A stretch of DNA of 64,000 nt from UBA6055 sp965214085. Lineage in GTDB: Bacteria; Chloroflexota; Anaerolineae; Aggregatilineales; Phototrophicaceae. The notes under the pieces are model-generated. The model did no database searches and was not told the origin of the DNA. It was given only the letters and a program-made list of their open reading frames with translations. This document shows, piece by piece, positions 17,727 to 25,738 of this stretch. The position numbers and the translations under genes were made by a program. Within the stretch, counting starts at the first letter, position 1, and the number at the start of each line of letters is the position of its first letter. Where the stretch lies: positions 3,720,001 to 3,784,000 of the forward strand of contig OZ243937.1 in NCBI GenBank assembly GCA_965214085.1, written 5' to 3'.

Positions 17727-19178
17727 ATGAGCAGAACGATATCGAATTACGTGGATGGCGAGTGGGTCGAATCCGAATCAAAAGACCTCACACCCGTGCA
17801 TGACCCGGCGACCGGCGAGTTGCTGGCGCGCTGTCCTGATTCAACGCGGGCGGATGTGGACGCGGCCGTCAGCGCGGCTAAAGCGGCTTTTGACGAATGG
17901 CGCAGCACACCCGTGCTGGTGCGGGCGCAATATATGCACCACTTCAAGGTTATGGTGGAGGACAATTTCGAGAAAGTCGCGCAGATTGTCGTGCGCGAGC
18001 ATGGCAAGACGATGGACGAAGCGCGTGGCGAAGTGCGGCGCGCCATCGAAAGCATCGATTTCGCCATGAGCGTCCCGGTGCTTATGCGCAGCGACGGCTT
18101 GGAAGACATCAGTTCCGGCATTGACGAAACAACCGTGCGGCAGCCGGCCGGCGTCTTCGCGGCGATTACGCCCTTCAATTTCCCCATCATGGTGCCGCTC
18201 TGGTTCTTACCCACAGCTATCACCTGTGGCAATACCTTTATCTTGAAACCATCGCCGCAGACGCCCTTGAGCACCGAGTTCCTCTTCGAGATGCTGGATG
18301 AGCTGGACCTGCCCGAAGGCGTTGTCAACCTGGTCAACGGCGGCGTACCCTCGGCGACCGCGCTGATGGAACATCCCGATGTGACCGGCGTGTCCTTCGT
18401 CGGCTCCAGCGCCGTGGCCAAAATCATCTACGAGACTTGCACGCGCAATGGCAAACGCGTCCAGGCACAGGGCGGCGCCAAGAATTACATCGCCGTGCTG
18501 CCCGATGCCAATATCGAAGCCAGCGTCAGCAATATCCTGGGCGCGGCTTATGGCTGTGCCGGGCAGCGTTGCCTGGCGGCGGCGGTGGCGGTGGGCGTCG
18601 GCGATGCCTACGATCAGCTCAAGGACGAACTGGCGAAACGAGTCGCCGACCTCAAAGTCGGCTACGGCTTGGACGAGACCACGCAGATGGGCACGGTCAT
18701 CAGCGACGCCGCGGTGGAGCGCATCGAGTCGATGATTGGGCAAAGTGAAAGCGAAGGCGCCGAGGTGGTGGTCGATGGCCGCGACTTCAGCGTTGACGGC
18801 TACGAAAATGGCTCATGGGTCGGCCCCACGCTGATCGCCGATGTGCAGCCCAATACCACCATGGCCGACGAAGAAGTCTTTGGTCCCGTCCTCGCGCTGA
18901 TGAAAGCCGATAGCTTTGCTGAAGCAGTGGACATCGTGAATCAAAGCCGCTACGGCAATGCCGCCAGCATCTTCACCAATAACGGCAAGTACGCGCGCGA
19001 GTTCAAATACAGCGTGAAAGCCGGCAATATCGGCGTCAATATCGGTGTGGCCGCGCCATCGGCTTCCTTCCCCTTCGGCGGGCAGAAGGATTCTTTCTTC
19101 GGCGATTTGCACGGGCAGGGGATGGATTCCATCGAATTCTACACCGAGCGCAAAATCGTCATCGAACGGTGGGTGTAG
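17727..19178 (+). CDS. mmsA: Methylmalonate/malonate-semialdehyde dehydrogenase (CoA-acylating)
   Basis: A 483-residue aldehyde dehydrogenase of the MmsA/IolA group, which oxidises (methyl)malonate semialdehyde with NAD and CoA to propionyl- or acetyl-CoA. Diagnostic blocks are ITPFNFPIMVPLWFLP, the GSSAVAKIIYETC glycine motif, AQGGAKNYIAVLPDA, and the catalytic cysteine C282 in CAGQRCLAA. GAAGGAG precedes the ATG. It starts the plus-strand pyrimidine-degradation series and would act after the aminotransferase at 16042. Confidence 0.92.
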   Translation: MSRTISNYVDGEWVESESKDLTPVHDPATGELLARCPDSTRADVDAAVSAAKAAFDEWRSTPVLVRAQYMHHFKVMVEDNFEKVAQIVVREHGKTMDEARGEVRRAIESIDFAMSVPVLMRSDGLEDISSGIDETTVRQPAGVFAAITPFNFPIMVPLWFLPTAITCGNTFILKPSPQTPLSTEFLFEMLDELDLPEGVVNLVNGGVPSATALMEHPDVTGVSFVGSSAVAKIIYETCTRNGKRVQAQGGAKNYIAVLPDANIEASVSNILGAAYGCAGQRCLAAAVAVGVGDAYDQLKDELAKRVADLKVGYGLDETTQMGTVISDAAVERIESMIGQSESEGAEVVVDGRDFSVDGYENGSWVGPTLIADVQPNTTMADEEVFGPVLALMKADSFAEAVDIVNQSRYGNAASIFTNNGKYAREFKYSVKAGNIGVNIGVAAPSASFPFGGQKDSFFGDLHGQGMDSIEFYTERKIVIERWV

Positions 19179-19182
19179 CGCG

Positions 19183-19542
19183 ATGGCATCGCTGAATACA
19201 TTTGGGGCTATCCTGAGCCACGCGATTGAGCTGGAGTCGCAGCTCAGCGCTTGGTATAGCGAAATGGGCGCGGCGGACAAGGCAAAAGCGGCTGACAAAC
19301 GGCGGGCGAAGCTGGAACGGGCGCGGCGCGAAAATGTGCTCGAGATCACGCTGGAGCCGATTGAGGGCTTGAGCGCCGACGACTATGCGCTCGATCTCAG
19401 CAGCGACTCGACAGCCGCGCAAACGACTGCAGCGCAAACCGCGGCGCGCTTTTACGCCGATGTCGCGCCCAAGATCAATGTGCGCGCGGCGCAGCGGGCG
19501 CTGGAGCGCTGTGGCAAGGAGCACGTGAAACAACTGATGTAG
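19183..19542 (+). CDS. Small helical protein of unknown function
   Basis: A 119-residue, lysine/arginine- and alanine-rich mostly helical protein starting 4 bp after the dehydrogenase stop, so almost certainly co-transcribed with it. The N-terminus (FGAILSHAIELESQLSAWY) resembles short helical-bundle proteins. I do not recognise a family. Its last 20 codons (AAQRALERCGKEHVKQLM) recur at the boundaries of the tandem repeats that follow. Confidence 0.7.
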   Translation: MASLNTFGAILSHAIELESQLSAWYSEMGAADKAKAADKRRAKLERARRENVLEITLEPIEGLSADDYALDLSSDSTAAQTTAAQTAARFYADVAPKINVRAAQRALERCGKEHVKQLM

Positions 19543-19571
19543 GGGCAGCTCGCCCACGCCGGGAGACAACC

Positions 19572-19791
19572 ATGAAGACAATAGAAAGCTTTGATGTAGT
19601 ATGGCGCGATCGTCAACGTCGCACAGGTCGCCCCTGCATTATAGGCAGATCTCTGAAGGTCAATTCGTGGCCGAATTGAGATGCGGCAACGACAATATCC
19701 GGCAGGCTGGAGCAAGAGAGGCATCTCGGAGCAGCAGGTAGGCATTTACATTGACGAGAACATGCCTGACGTATTTCCAAGCCGAACTTAG
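19572..19791 (+). pseudogene. Fused remnant of a DUF433-DUF5615 pair
   Basis: The first 30 codons match the DUF433 gene at 20547 (MKTIESFDVVWRDRQRR... LKV), then a base is lost and the frame stops. After a large deletion, DNA resembling the junction at 21120-21210 follows (GCAGGCTGGAGCAAGAGAGG, then a TTGACGAGAACATGCC stretch). No intact antitoxin or toxin could be made. It is a degraded unit at the left edge of the array. Confidence 0.8.
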
Positions 19792-19807
19792 GGATATGGA
19801 GTAACCC

Positions 19808-20110
19808 ATGCGAACATTTGAAACTATTGACTTAATCTACCGCGATCCGAAAATTCGCGGCGGCCACCCATGCATCGTCGGCACCGGCATACGTGTACTG
19901 GATGTAGTGCGTCTACAATGTTATGGCAACCGTAGCCCTGAGCGAATTGCGGAAAGCTTCAAGCTCACGCTTGCGCAAGTTTATTCAGCCTTGGCCTATT
20001 ATCACGAACACAAAGCCGAGATTGATACCGATATCCGCGAAGACATCCGTATAGGCGAGGAACTTAAGGCCGAAGGCTTTGGCAAACCAGAAAATTCGAT
20101 TTTTCCTTGA
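19808..20110 (+). CDS. DUF433 protein, single domain (antitoxin-like), unit 1
   Basis: A 100-residue DUF433 protein. The family, a small winged-helix-like domain, is commonly found next to PIN-like DUF5615 proteins and is taken to be the antitoxin of such pairs. Typical features are the IYRDPKIRGGHPCIVGTGIRV start and the ERIAESFKLTLAQVYSALAYYHEHKAEID helix pair. Its 3' end overlaps the TTG start of the following DUF5615 frame by about 30 bases, implying translational coupling. Confidence 0.82.
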   Translation: MRTFETIDLIYRDPKIRGGHPCIVGTGIRVLDVVRLQCYGNRSPERIAESFKLTLAQVYSALAYYHEHKAEIDTDIREDIRIGEELKAEGFGKPENSIFP

Positions 20111-20406
20111 CGCAAACATGGAAGCTGCGGTTGCCGAGCAACTTAGCAGGCGCGGCATCGACGTGATTACTGCGCAGCAAACCCACCCGCCTGGAGAAGA
20201 CGATGTGGCGCTTCTCAAGTATGCTACGCGTCATGTGCACCTATGACAAGCATTTCGTTGAGATTGCCAAGTCAGGCATGCCACACGCGGGAATCGCGTA
20301 TTTTGTTCATACGCATTCCGAAATCGGTTATGTAATCAAAAGTCTAGCGGCAATGGCTGAGCACTATACAGCGGACGTGATGGAAAACCGTTTCGAGTAT
20401 CTATAA
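20079..20406 (+). pseudogene. DUF5615 PIN-like gene with a frameshift, unit 1
   Basis: The frame opens at TTG 20079 (QKIRFFLDANMEAAVAEQLSRRGIDV) and reads to about 20245. It then hits a stop, while the remaining domain (CTYDKHFVEIAKSGMPHAGIAYF... MENRFEYL) continues in another frame. The missing bases lie where intact relatives have a GRV-C-D core, so the conserved acidic region is disrupted. The presumed nuclease-like toxin is therefore probably inactive, unless the apparent shift is a sequencing error. Confidence 0.75.
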
Positions 20407-20427
20407 AGATTGAATAAGGCCAGCCCC

Positions 20428-20508
20428 ATGACCAACAAACGAATCGTGCGCGCCGCGCAAAGGGCGCTGGAGCGCTGTGGCAAGGAGCACGTGAAACAAC
20501 TGATGTAG
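20428..20508 (+). other. Chimeric mini-ORF at a tandem duplication junction (unit 1/2)
   Basis: A 26-codon frame joins the first ten codons of the ureidopropionase gene (MTNKRIVRAA) to the last sixteen codons of the gene at 19183 (QRALERCGKEHVKQLM). The switch point is a shared GCGC-rich stretch. It marks a duplication breakpoint and is unlikely to be a functional gene. Confidence 0.8.
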
Positions 20509-20546
20509 GGGCGATCTAATAGGTCGTCCGCTCTTCGGAGGCGATC

Positions 20547-21155
20547 ATGAAGACAATAGAAAGCTTTGATGTAGTATGGCGCGATCGTCAACGTCGCACA
20601 GGTCGCCCCTGCATTATAGGCAGATCTCTGAAGGTCAAATACGTGGCCGAATTCCGACGCGGCTGCGACAAGCTCAGCCCGCAAGAGATTGCCGACTATT
20701 ATGGACTCAGCATGCTGCAGGTCCACTCTGCCCTTGCCTACTACTACTTGAACCAGGCTGAAGTCGACTCCGAATTTGAAGAGGACAGAATTTTCAGTGA
20801 AAAAATTCATACATTGGGCGAAAACGCAGCGCAGGACTGGTATCTAAGCCGACCGGTTCCAGCTAATGGTTTGCCAGAAGGCGCGCCGCCCCGAACCGAA
20901 AGCATCAATCTAATCTACACTGACCCTGAGGTGCAAGGCGGGCGGCCTTGCCTCCTCGGCAGCGACATAAGCGTGGCCGAATTGATCATGCGCCAACAGC
21001 AAGGCGCAATCGACGATCACGATACCGCCACTCACTTTGAGATTGGCTTGGCGGAAGTCCACGCAGCCATGGCGTATTATTACTTGCATCAGGCGGAAAT
21101 CGACGCGGTCATAGCAGCAATTGCCAGCAGGCTGGAGCAAGAGAGGCTTGTCTGA
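20547..21155 (+). CDS. Double DUF433 protein (antitoxin-like), unit 2
   Basis: A 202-residue protein with two DUF433 domains. The first (about 1-75) starts ESFDVVWRDRQRR and contains GRPCIIGRSLKV. The second (about 115-195) starts ESINLIYTDPEVQGGRPCLLG and ends with the AMAYYYLHQAEIDAVIAAI helix. An acidic linker joins them. Two domains in one chain suggest that it binds a paired operator or two toxin molecules (inference). It overlaps the DUF5615 gene by 8 bp. An upstream palindromic TAGGGGCGA repeat and GGAGGCG ribosome-binding site precede it. Confidence 0.82.
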   Translation: MKTIESFDVVWRDRQRRTGRPCIIGRSLKVKYVAEFRRGCDKLSPQEIADYYGLSMLQVHSALAYYYLNQAEVDSEFEEDRIFSEKIHTLGENAAQDWYLSRPVPANGLPEGAPPRTESINLIYTDPEVQGGRPCLLGSDISVAELIMRQQQGAIDDHDTATHFEIGLAEVHAAMAYYYLHQAEIDAVIAAIASRLEQERLV

Positions 21156-21486
21156 GCAGAAGATTGGCCTCTACTTCGACGAGAACATGCCGGAAGCAGC
21201 CGCGATTCAGCTGTCCGATCAAGGTATAGATGTCCTGACGACACAAGAGGCTGAAAGGTGCGGCACAAGCGATCTGGAACAATTGCGTTTCGCTACTAAG
21301 CAAGGACGCGTAATCTGTTCACAGGACAAGGATTTCCTGATATTGGCGAGAACGCATCCGCTGCACTCTGGCATCGCATTCATTCCATTCAGGAGCCGCG
21401 AGATTGGCGCTCTGGTGAAAGGGTTACGAGACCTGCATCGCAACGAAACGGCTGAATCGATGAAGAACAGGCTGGTATATATCTAG
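21148..21486 (+). CDS. DUF5615 PIN-like protein, intact toxin candidate, unit 2
   Basis: A 112-residue DUF5615 (PIN/Mut7-C-like) domain, the only intact copy of the three in this array. Conserved acidic positions are visible in YFDENMPEAA near the N-terminus and CSQDKDFL in the middle, as expected for a metal-binding nuclease fold. I chose TTG 21148, inside the last codons of the DUF433 gene, because all three units have a TTG at this same aligned position. It should be co-translated with the DUF433 partner. Toxicity is inferred. Confidence 0.8.
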   Translation: MSEQKIGLYFDENMPEAAAIQLSDQGIDVLTTQEAERCGTSDLEQLRFATKQGRVICSQDKDFLILARTHPLHSGIAFIPFRSREIGALVKGLRDLHRNETAESMKNRLVYI

Positions 21487-21513
21487 TACGGATAGTGGTG
21501 AAGGGACATCCCA

Positions 21514-21597
21514 ATGACCGACAAACGCATCGTACGCGCCGCGCAAAGAGCGCTGTGGCAAGGAGCACGTGAAACAACTGATGTAGGGGCGACCTAA
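21514..21597 (+). other. Chimeric mini-ORF at a tandem duplication junction (unit 2/3)
   Basis: Ten codons identical to the ureidopropionase start (MTDKRIVRAA) run into a shifted copy of the 3' end of the 19183 gene and then the palindromic TAGGGGCGACC repeat. It is the second copy of the breakpoint seen at 20428, with a small internal deletion. Confidence 0.78.
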
Positions 21598-21624
21598 TAG
21601 GTCGTCCGCTCTTCGGAGGCGATC

Positions 21625-22251
21625 ATGAAAACGATTGAGAGCATCAACTTGATATGGCGCAGGCCCGGCTGCCGCAGGGGACGGCCAACCATTATCGGGC
21701 GGGGGCTAAAGGTGAAGCGCATCGTCAAAGATCATTTATATGACACGGGAAAGCCGTCGCCTGAGGAAATCGCCAAGCGATACGTAGCGACTACGGCCGA
21801 GGTCTACGCAGCGCTAGCTTACTACCACCTGCATAAGGCGGAGATTGACGCGGATATTGCAGAGGACTTTCGATTCGAAAGGATTTTGAAATCGGAAGGT
21901 CCGGAAGCAGCGATAGCAGCGCGCGAATTGATTGATGAGCCCAAGGAAGCAAGCATTGAAAGCCTGGCGCTCATAAGCCGCGACACCGACCGCCAGTATG
22001 GCAGCCCTTGCGTTGACGGCACAGCTATGCGCGTGGCGGATATAGTCATGGAGTGGCGCCACGGAATCAGTGAGCCTGTGCTCATCGCAGAAAAATACGA
22101 TTTATCGCTCGCTCAAGTGTTTGGCGCTCTGGCTTATTACCATGAGCGCGCGACCGAAATTGATGCTGAAATCGAATACGCCAGTCGCTTCGATGAGCGT
22201 TGGAAGGCGGAAGGATTTGTCCCAGAGCAGGCTGCGCTTCTACCTGGATGA
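21625..22251 (+). CDS. Double DUF433 protein (antitoxin-like), unit 3
   Basis: A 208-residue protein with two DUF433 domains. The first starts ESINLIWRRPGCRRGRPTIIG and the second starts ESLALISRDTDRQYGSPCVDG. Each ends in a YHLHKAEID- or YHERATEID-type helix. It diverges strongly from unit 2, so the duplication is old or the units were exchanged with other loci. The last codons overlap the TTG start of the following DUF5615 frame. GGAGGCG precedes the ATG. Confidence 0.82.
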   Translation: MKTIESINLIWRRPGCRRGRPTIIGRGLKVKRIVKDHLYDTGKPSPEEIAKRYVATTAEVYAALAYYHLHKAEIDADIAEDFRFERILKSEGPEAAIAARELIDEPKEASIESLALISRDTDRQYGSPCVDGTAMRVADIVMEWRHGISEPVLIAEKYDLSLAQVFGALAYYHERATEIDAEIEYASRFDERWKAEGFVPEQAALLPG

Positions 22252-22554
22252 AAACATGGACCCGGAAATTGCAAAGCAACTGCGGGGGCGCGGCATTGAT
22301 GCCTTGGCAGCGCGAGACGAAAAGATGCTCAGGACTGGCGATCCGGAACAATTGCGCTTCGCCGCGGAAGCTGGTCGGGTTCTTTGTACCGAAGATTCGG
22401 ACTTCACCGAACCGTCATTCTATAGTTTCGAACACAGTGGCATCGCCTATTTTCCAAATGCAATCTCGGTGTTGGCTACGCGGTCAAAGCATTGCAGGAA
22501 CTCCACCGCAGCGAAACCCCGGAAAACATGAAAAACAGTCTCAGATACCTTTAA
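22217..22554 (+). pseudogene. DUF5615 PIN-like gene with a C-terminal frameshift, unit 3
   Basis: The frame from TTG 22217 gives a good DUF5615 N-terminus (RLRFYLDENMDPEIAKQL) and the CTEDSDF acidic motif. After FPNAIS the frame shifts near 22470. The expected C-terminus (GYAVKALQELHRSETPENM... LRYL) is encoded in another frame up to the TAA at 22552-22554. The acidic core is intact, so a truncated product might fold partly, but the gene is most simply read as broken. Confidence 0.72.
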
Positions 22555-22579
22555 CCTGCAACTGAAAGGAACTCTCCCA

Positions 22580-23443
22580 ATGACCGACAAACGCATCGTA
22601 CGCGCCGCGCTGCTGCAGGCGTCGTGGACCGGCGACAAAGACTCCATGATCGAAAAACATATCGAATACACGCACAAAGCGGCCGCTGAAGGCGCGCAGA
22701 TTATGTGCTATCAAGAGCTGTTCTATGGGCCCTATTTCTGCCAGGTGCAGGACCCGCAATTCTTCGCCTTCACCGAGGAAGTCCCCGCCGGCCCCAGCAC
22801 GCAGCGCTTTTGCCAATTGGCCGCGGAGCTGAATATGGTCTTGGTCGTGCCGGTCTACGAGCAGGACGGCGTGGGTGTCTATTACAATACCGCCGCAGTC
22901 ATCGACGCCGATGGCAGCTATCTGGGTAAGTATCGCAAGACGCATATCCCGCACCTGCCCGGCTTCTGGGAGAAATTCTATTTCCGCCCCGGCAACCTGG
23001 GTTACCCCGTCTTTGATACGGCTGTGGGCAAGGTCGGCGTTTACATCTGCCACGACCGGCACTTCCCGGAAGGCGCCCGCGCCCTGGGCTTGAATGGCGC
23101 CGAGATGGTCTTCATCCCCTCAGCCACCTCGCGCGGATTAAGCCAGCATCTTTGGCGCATTGAGCAGACCTCGCACGCAATCTTCAATACCTACTATGTC
23201 GGCACCAGCAATCGCGTCGGCATCGAAGAGAACGGCGATGACGACTTCTACGGCGAAAGCTATTTCTGCGATCCCAAAGGCCAATTCATCGGCGAGCTGG
23301 GCAGCGCCCACGACGAAGAGTTGATCGTGCGCGACCTGGACCTGAGTGTGATTCAGGAAGTGCGCGATACCTGGCATTTCTATTTCAACCGCCGTCCGGA
23401 CCAGTATGGCGAGCTAGTACAGGATACAGTCAGCGCTAGCTAG
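22580..23443 (+). CDS. Beta-ureidopropionase / N-carbamoyl amino acid amidohydrolase
   Basis: A 287-residue nitrilase-superfamily hydrolase. The catalytic triad is visible: E46 in YQELFYGP, K120 in KYRKTHIPHLPGFWEKFYF and C157 in VYICHDRHFPEG. The family hydrolyses N-carbamoyl-beta-alanine or related N-carbamoyl compounds (N-carbamoylputrescine is the alternative) to the amine, ammonia and CO2. With the dihydropyrimidinase at 27760 and the aminotransferase, the beta-alanine route is favoured. AAAGGAAC precedes the ATG. Copies of its first ten codons occur at 20428 and 21514. Confidence 0.9.
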   Translation: MTDKRIVRAALLQASWTGDKDSMIEKHIEYTHKAAAEGAQIMCYQELFYGPYFCQVQDPQFFAFTEEVPAGPSTQRFCQLAAELNMVLVVPVYEQDGVGVYYNTAAVIDADGSYLGKYRKTHIPHLPGFWEKFYFRPGNLGYPVFDTAVGKVGVYICHDRHFPEGARALGLNGAEMVFIPSATSRGLSQHLWRIEQTSHAIFNTYYVGTSNRVGIEENGDDDFYGESYFCDPKGQFIGELGSAHDEELIVRDLDLSVIQEVRDTWHFYFNRRPDQYGELVQDTVSAS

Positions 23444-23622
23444 GGATCTGCAGCCCCATCCCCCGGCCCCTTCCCCCATCAAGCGGGAAGGCGGGTATAA
23501 TTGCGGTATTCAAGGAGTTTAGGCTCCGCCCTCATTTTGGGATGCCCGCCAGATGCGCTGTGCCTGCGCGCGCTAGAGATGGCGGGAGGGGCGTTGGGGT
23601 GGGGAACGAGAGGAGCAATTCC

Positions 23623-24618
23623 ATGGACTTCGGCATTACATTTAAGGGCGATATCTCGCCGCAGCGCACGGTGGCGCTCTGCAAACAGGCGGAGGTCGCC
23701 GGATTCAAATACGGCTGGTTTTTCGATTCTCACGTGCTCTGGCGCGACTGCTACTTAACGATGGCGCTGTGCATGGCGCATACCGATGACATGATCTTTG
23801 GCCCGCTGGTGACCAACCCGGGCGTGCGCGAATGGTCCGTGGCTGGCAGCATGTACGCCACGCTGGCTCTGCAAAGCGGCAACCGCATCGAAGTCGGCAT
23901 CGGTCGCGGCGACAGTTCGCGGCGCATGCTGGGCCGCAAGCCCATGACGGTCGCCAACATGGAGCGCTTCGCCGATGCCCTGCGCGGCCTCGTGCGCGGC
24001 GATGCAGTCGCCTATGACGAAACCTCGGCGCAGTTGACCTGGGCCAATGGCTACGAGTTGCCCATCTGGATCGCGGCTTACGGACCAAAAGCGCTGGCCG
24101 GCGCCGGACGCAGTGGCGAGGGCTTAGTTATTCAGTTGGCGGATCCGGGTTTGATCAAGTGGTTCAGCGAGCAAGCACTAGCAGGTGGCGAAGCGGCCGG
24201 CAAGGACATGTCGCAATATCAGATCATGGCGGCCGCGCCGGTTTGGGTTGGTGACATGGACAAAGCCCGCGAGCAAACGCGCTGGTTCCCGGCCATGGTC
24301 GGCAATCATGTGGCCGATATCGTCGAGCGCTATGGCATGGACAGCCCCAATATCCCCGCCAGCTTGACCGCTTACATCGAAGGGCGCCACGGCTACGATT
24401 ACAAGGAACACGCCGACAAAGACGCCGACCACCTCGACTTCATCAGTGAGGACATTGTCGACGCCTTCGGAATCCTGGGCGGCGTCGATGAGCACATCGC
24501 CAAGCTAAAGGCGCTGGAGGCAGCCGGCGTGACGCAGTTTAATATCTACCTGATGTGCGGCGAGGAAGAGCGCATCGTGGCCGAATACGGCGAGAAAATC
24601 ATCCCGGCTTTCAGCTAA
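23623..24618 (+). CDS. Luciferase-like (LLM-class) flavin/F420-dependent oxidoreductase
   Basis: A 331-residue TIM-barrel protein of the bacterial luciferase-like superfamily. It begins MDFGITFKGDISPQRTVALC and contains FFDSHVLWRDCY, the GPLVTNPGVREW stretch and GRGDSSRRMLGRKP, characteristic of the 5,10-methylene-H4MPT-reductase-like branch. I recall that a subfamily of this type often lies beside hydantoinase genes; that placement is recalled, not tested. It may oxidise or reduce a pyrimidine- or hydantoin-related intermediate. ATG 23623 has AGAGGAGC upstream. Its last codons are copied at 26967 and after each Uma2 gene. Confidence 0.85.
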   Translation: MDFGITFKGDISPQRTVALCKQAEVAGFKYGWFFDSHVLWRDCYLTMALCMAHTDDMIFGPLVTNPGVREWSVAGSMYATLALQSGNRIEVGIGRGDSSRRMLGRKPMTVANMERFADALRGLVRGDAVAYDETSAQLTWANGYELPIWIAAYGPKALAGAGRSGEGLVIQLADPGLIKWFSEQALAGGEAAGKDMSQYQIMAAAPVWVGDMDKAREQTRWFPAMVGNHVADIVERYGMDSPNIPASLTAYIEGRHGYDYKEHADKDADHLDFISEDIVDAFGILGGVDEHIAKLKALEAAGVTQFNIYLMCGEEERIVAEYGEKIIPAFS

Positions 24619-24641
24619 GCGCCGTTCACCCGTCCGGGTAG

Positions 24642-24998
24642 TGTATCGAATTCGGTTGAAATTAAATTTCACCACAAAGACACAAAGGCACAAAGCACAC
24701 AAAGAATATGGCATATCTCGATTAAGTTTCTCGGTGCTCTCGCATTTCTCGCCGGGCAATCGCATCAATATCCATAAATGACGAATTTATTATCAAACTA
24801 ACAAATTGTAGGGGCGAGCCTTGGCTCGCCCATGAATTCTGGCAGAAAATCACCTTTTCATTGCGTCCTTTATTGGCATATTTTCGGATATATCTCGGAG
24901 TTCTTGGCGCCTTAGTGTTGAAATAATTTGATGCGATTGCCCTAACATTTCTCGGTGTCCTCGATGGTATAGTATCTGTATCAACCGAAAAGGATACA
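24642..24998 (+). mobile_element. MITE-like element family 1, copy B (357 bp), with target duplication
   Basis: It has the same inverted ends (TGTATCGAATTCGGTTGA) and internal CACAAAG array and palindrome as copy A. CCCGTCCGG flanks it at 24629-24637 and 25004-25012. The sequence at 27037-27045, upstream of the fourth Uma2 gene, is the same context with a single CCCGTCCGG and no element. This empty-site comparison shows an insertion with 9-bp target duplication. Nothing else occupies 24619-25074 except the promoter of the first Uma2 gene. Confidence 0.9.
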
Positions 24999-25074
24999 TT
25001 TCCCCCGTCCGGCTCAATCGCTTCTACCGTGGCGAATTGTTATAATTGCGCGATTAGCGAGAGCGAGAAAAGAC

Positions 25075-25635
25075 ATGGCAATTGACAGAGTCCGCCTAAT
25101 GACAGTCGAAGAATACTTCGCCTACGATGAGGAGATCGAATACAAGAGCGAATACATTGACGGCGAGGTAATTCCGATGACGGGTGGAACGCTCAATCAC
25201 TCTGCAATCATGTATAACGCGAGCAGCGAATTGGGGCAGCGGCTGAAAGGCAGCGACTGCCGAGTACTCACCAGCTCCATGCGCATCCGCGTCGGTCCCA
25301 CGCGTTATCTATATCCCGACTTCAGCGTCTACTGCGGCGCGCCTGAAACCGACGCGCGCTCCATCAACTTGTTCAATCCTCTGCTAGTCGCCGAGGTAAC
25401 CTCTCCCTCATCAATAGACTACGACCGCGGCGCAAAGCTTCACTTCTATCAAAGCACCCCCTCTCTACGGATCTATCTGGTGATTAATCAGCAGCAGCCG
25501 CTGGTAGAATTATTTGAGTGCCAAGACGCCGCCTGGCAGTCACGAGAATACGCCGGCTTGGAGGCCATCGTGCCGCTGCCGGCGCTGGGATGCGATTTGC
25601 CGCTGGCGGAAGTGTACGCCGGCATCATACTTTAA
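25075..25635 (+). CDS. Uma2-family (DUF820) endonuclease-fold protein, array copy 1
   Basis: A 186-residue Uma2 protein. The family has a PD-(D/E)XK nuclease-like fold and unknown cellular role, and is very common in Chloroflexota and cyanobacteria. Motifs: the start MAIDRVRLMTVEEYFAYDEE, YLYPDFSV for the first acidic site and LLVAEVTSPSS for the second. It is most similar to array copy 4. The promoter lies between the inserted MITE and the ATG. A degraded 14-codon copy of the flavin-enzyme 3' end follows the stop. Confidence 0.85.
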   Translation: MAIDRVRLMTVEEYFAYDEEIEYKSEYIDGEVIPMTGGTLNHSAIMYNASSELGQRLKGSDCRVLTSSMRIRVGPTRYLYPDFSVYCGAPETDARSINLFNPLLVAEVTSPSSIDYDRGAKLHFYQSTPSLRIYLVINQQQPLVELFECQDAAWQSREYAGLEAIVPLPALGCDLPLAEVYAGIIL

Positions 25636-25738
25636 CGCGGCGAGCAAGAGCGCGCCGTGGCTGACAGCGCCCTCCCTGATTAGAAGATTCTAATTACACG
25701 AATATCGGGCAGCGACAGTTAGAAGACAAGGACTGAAC

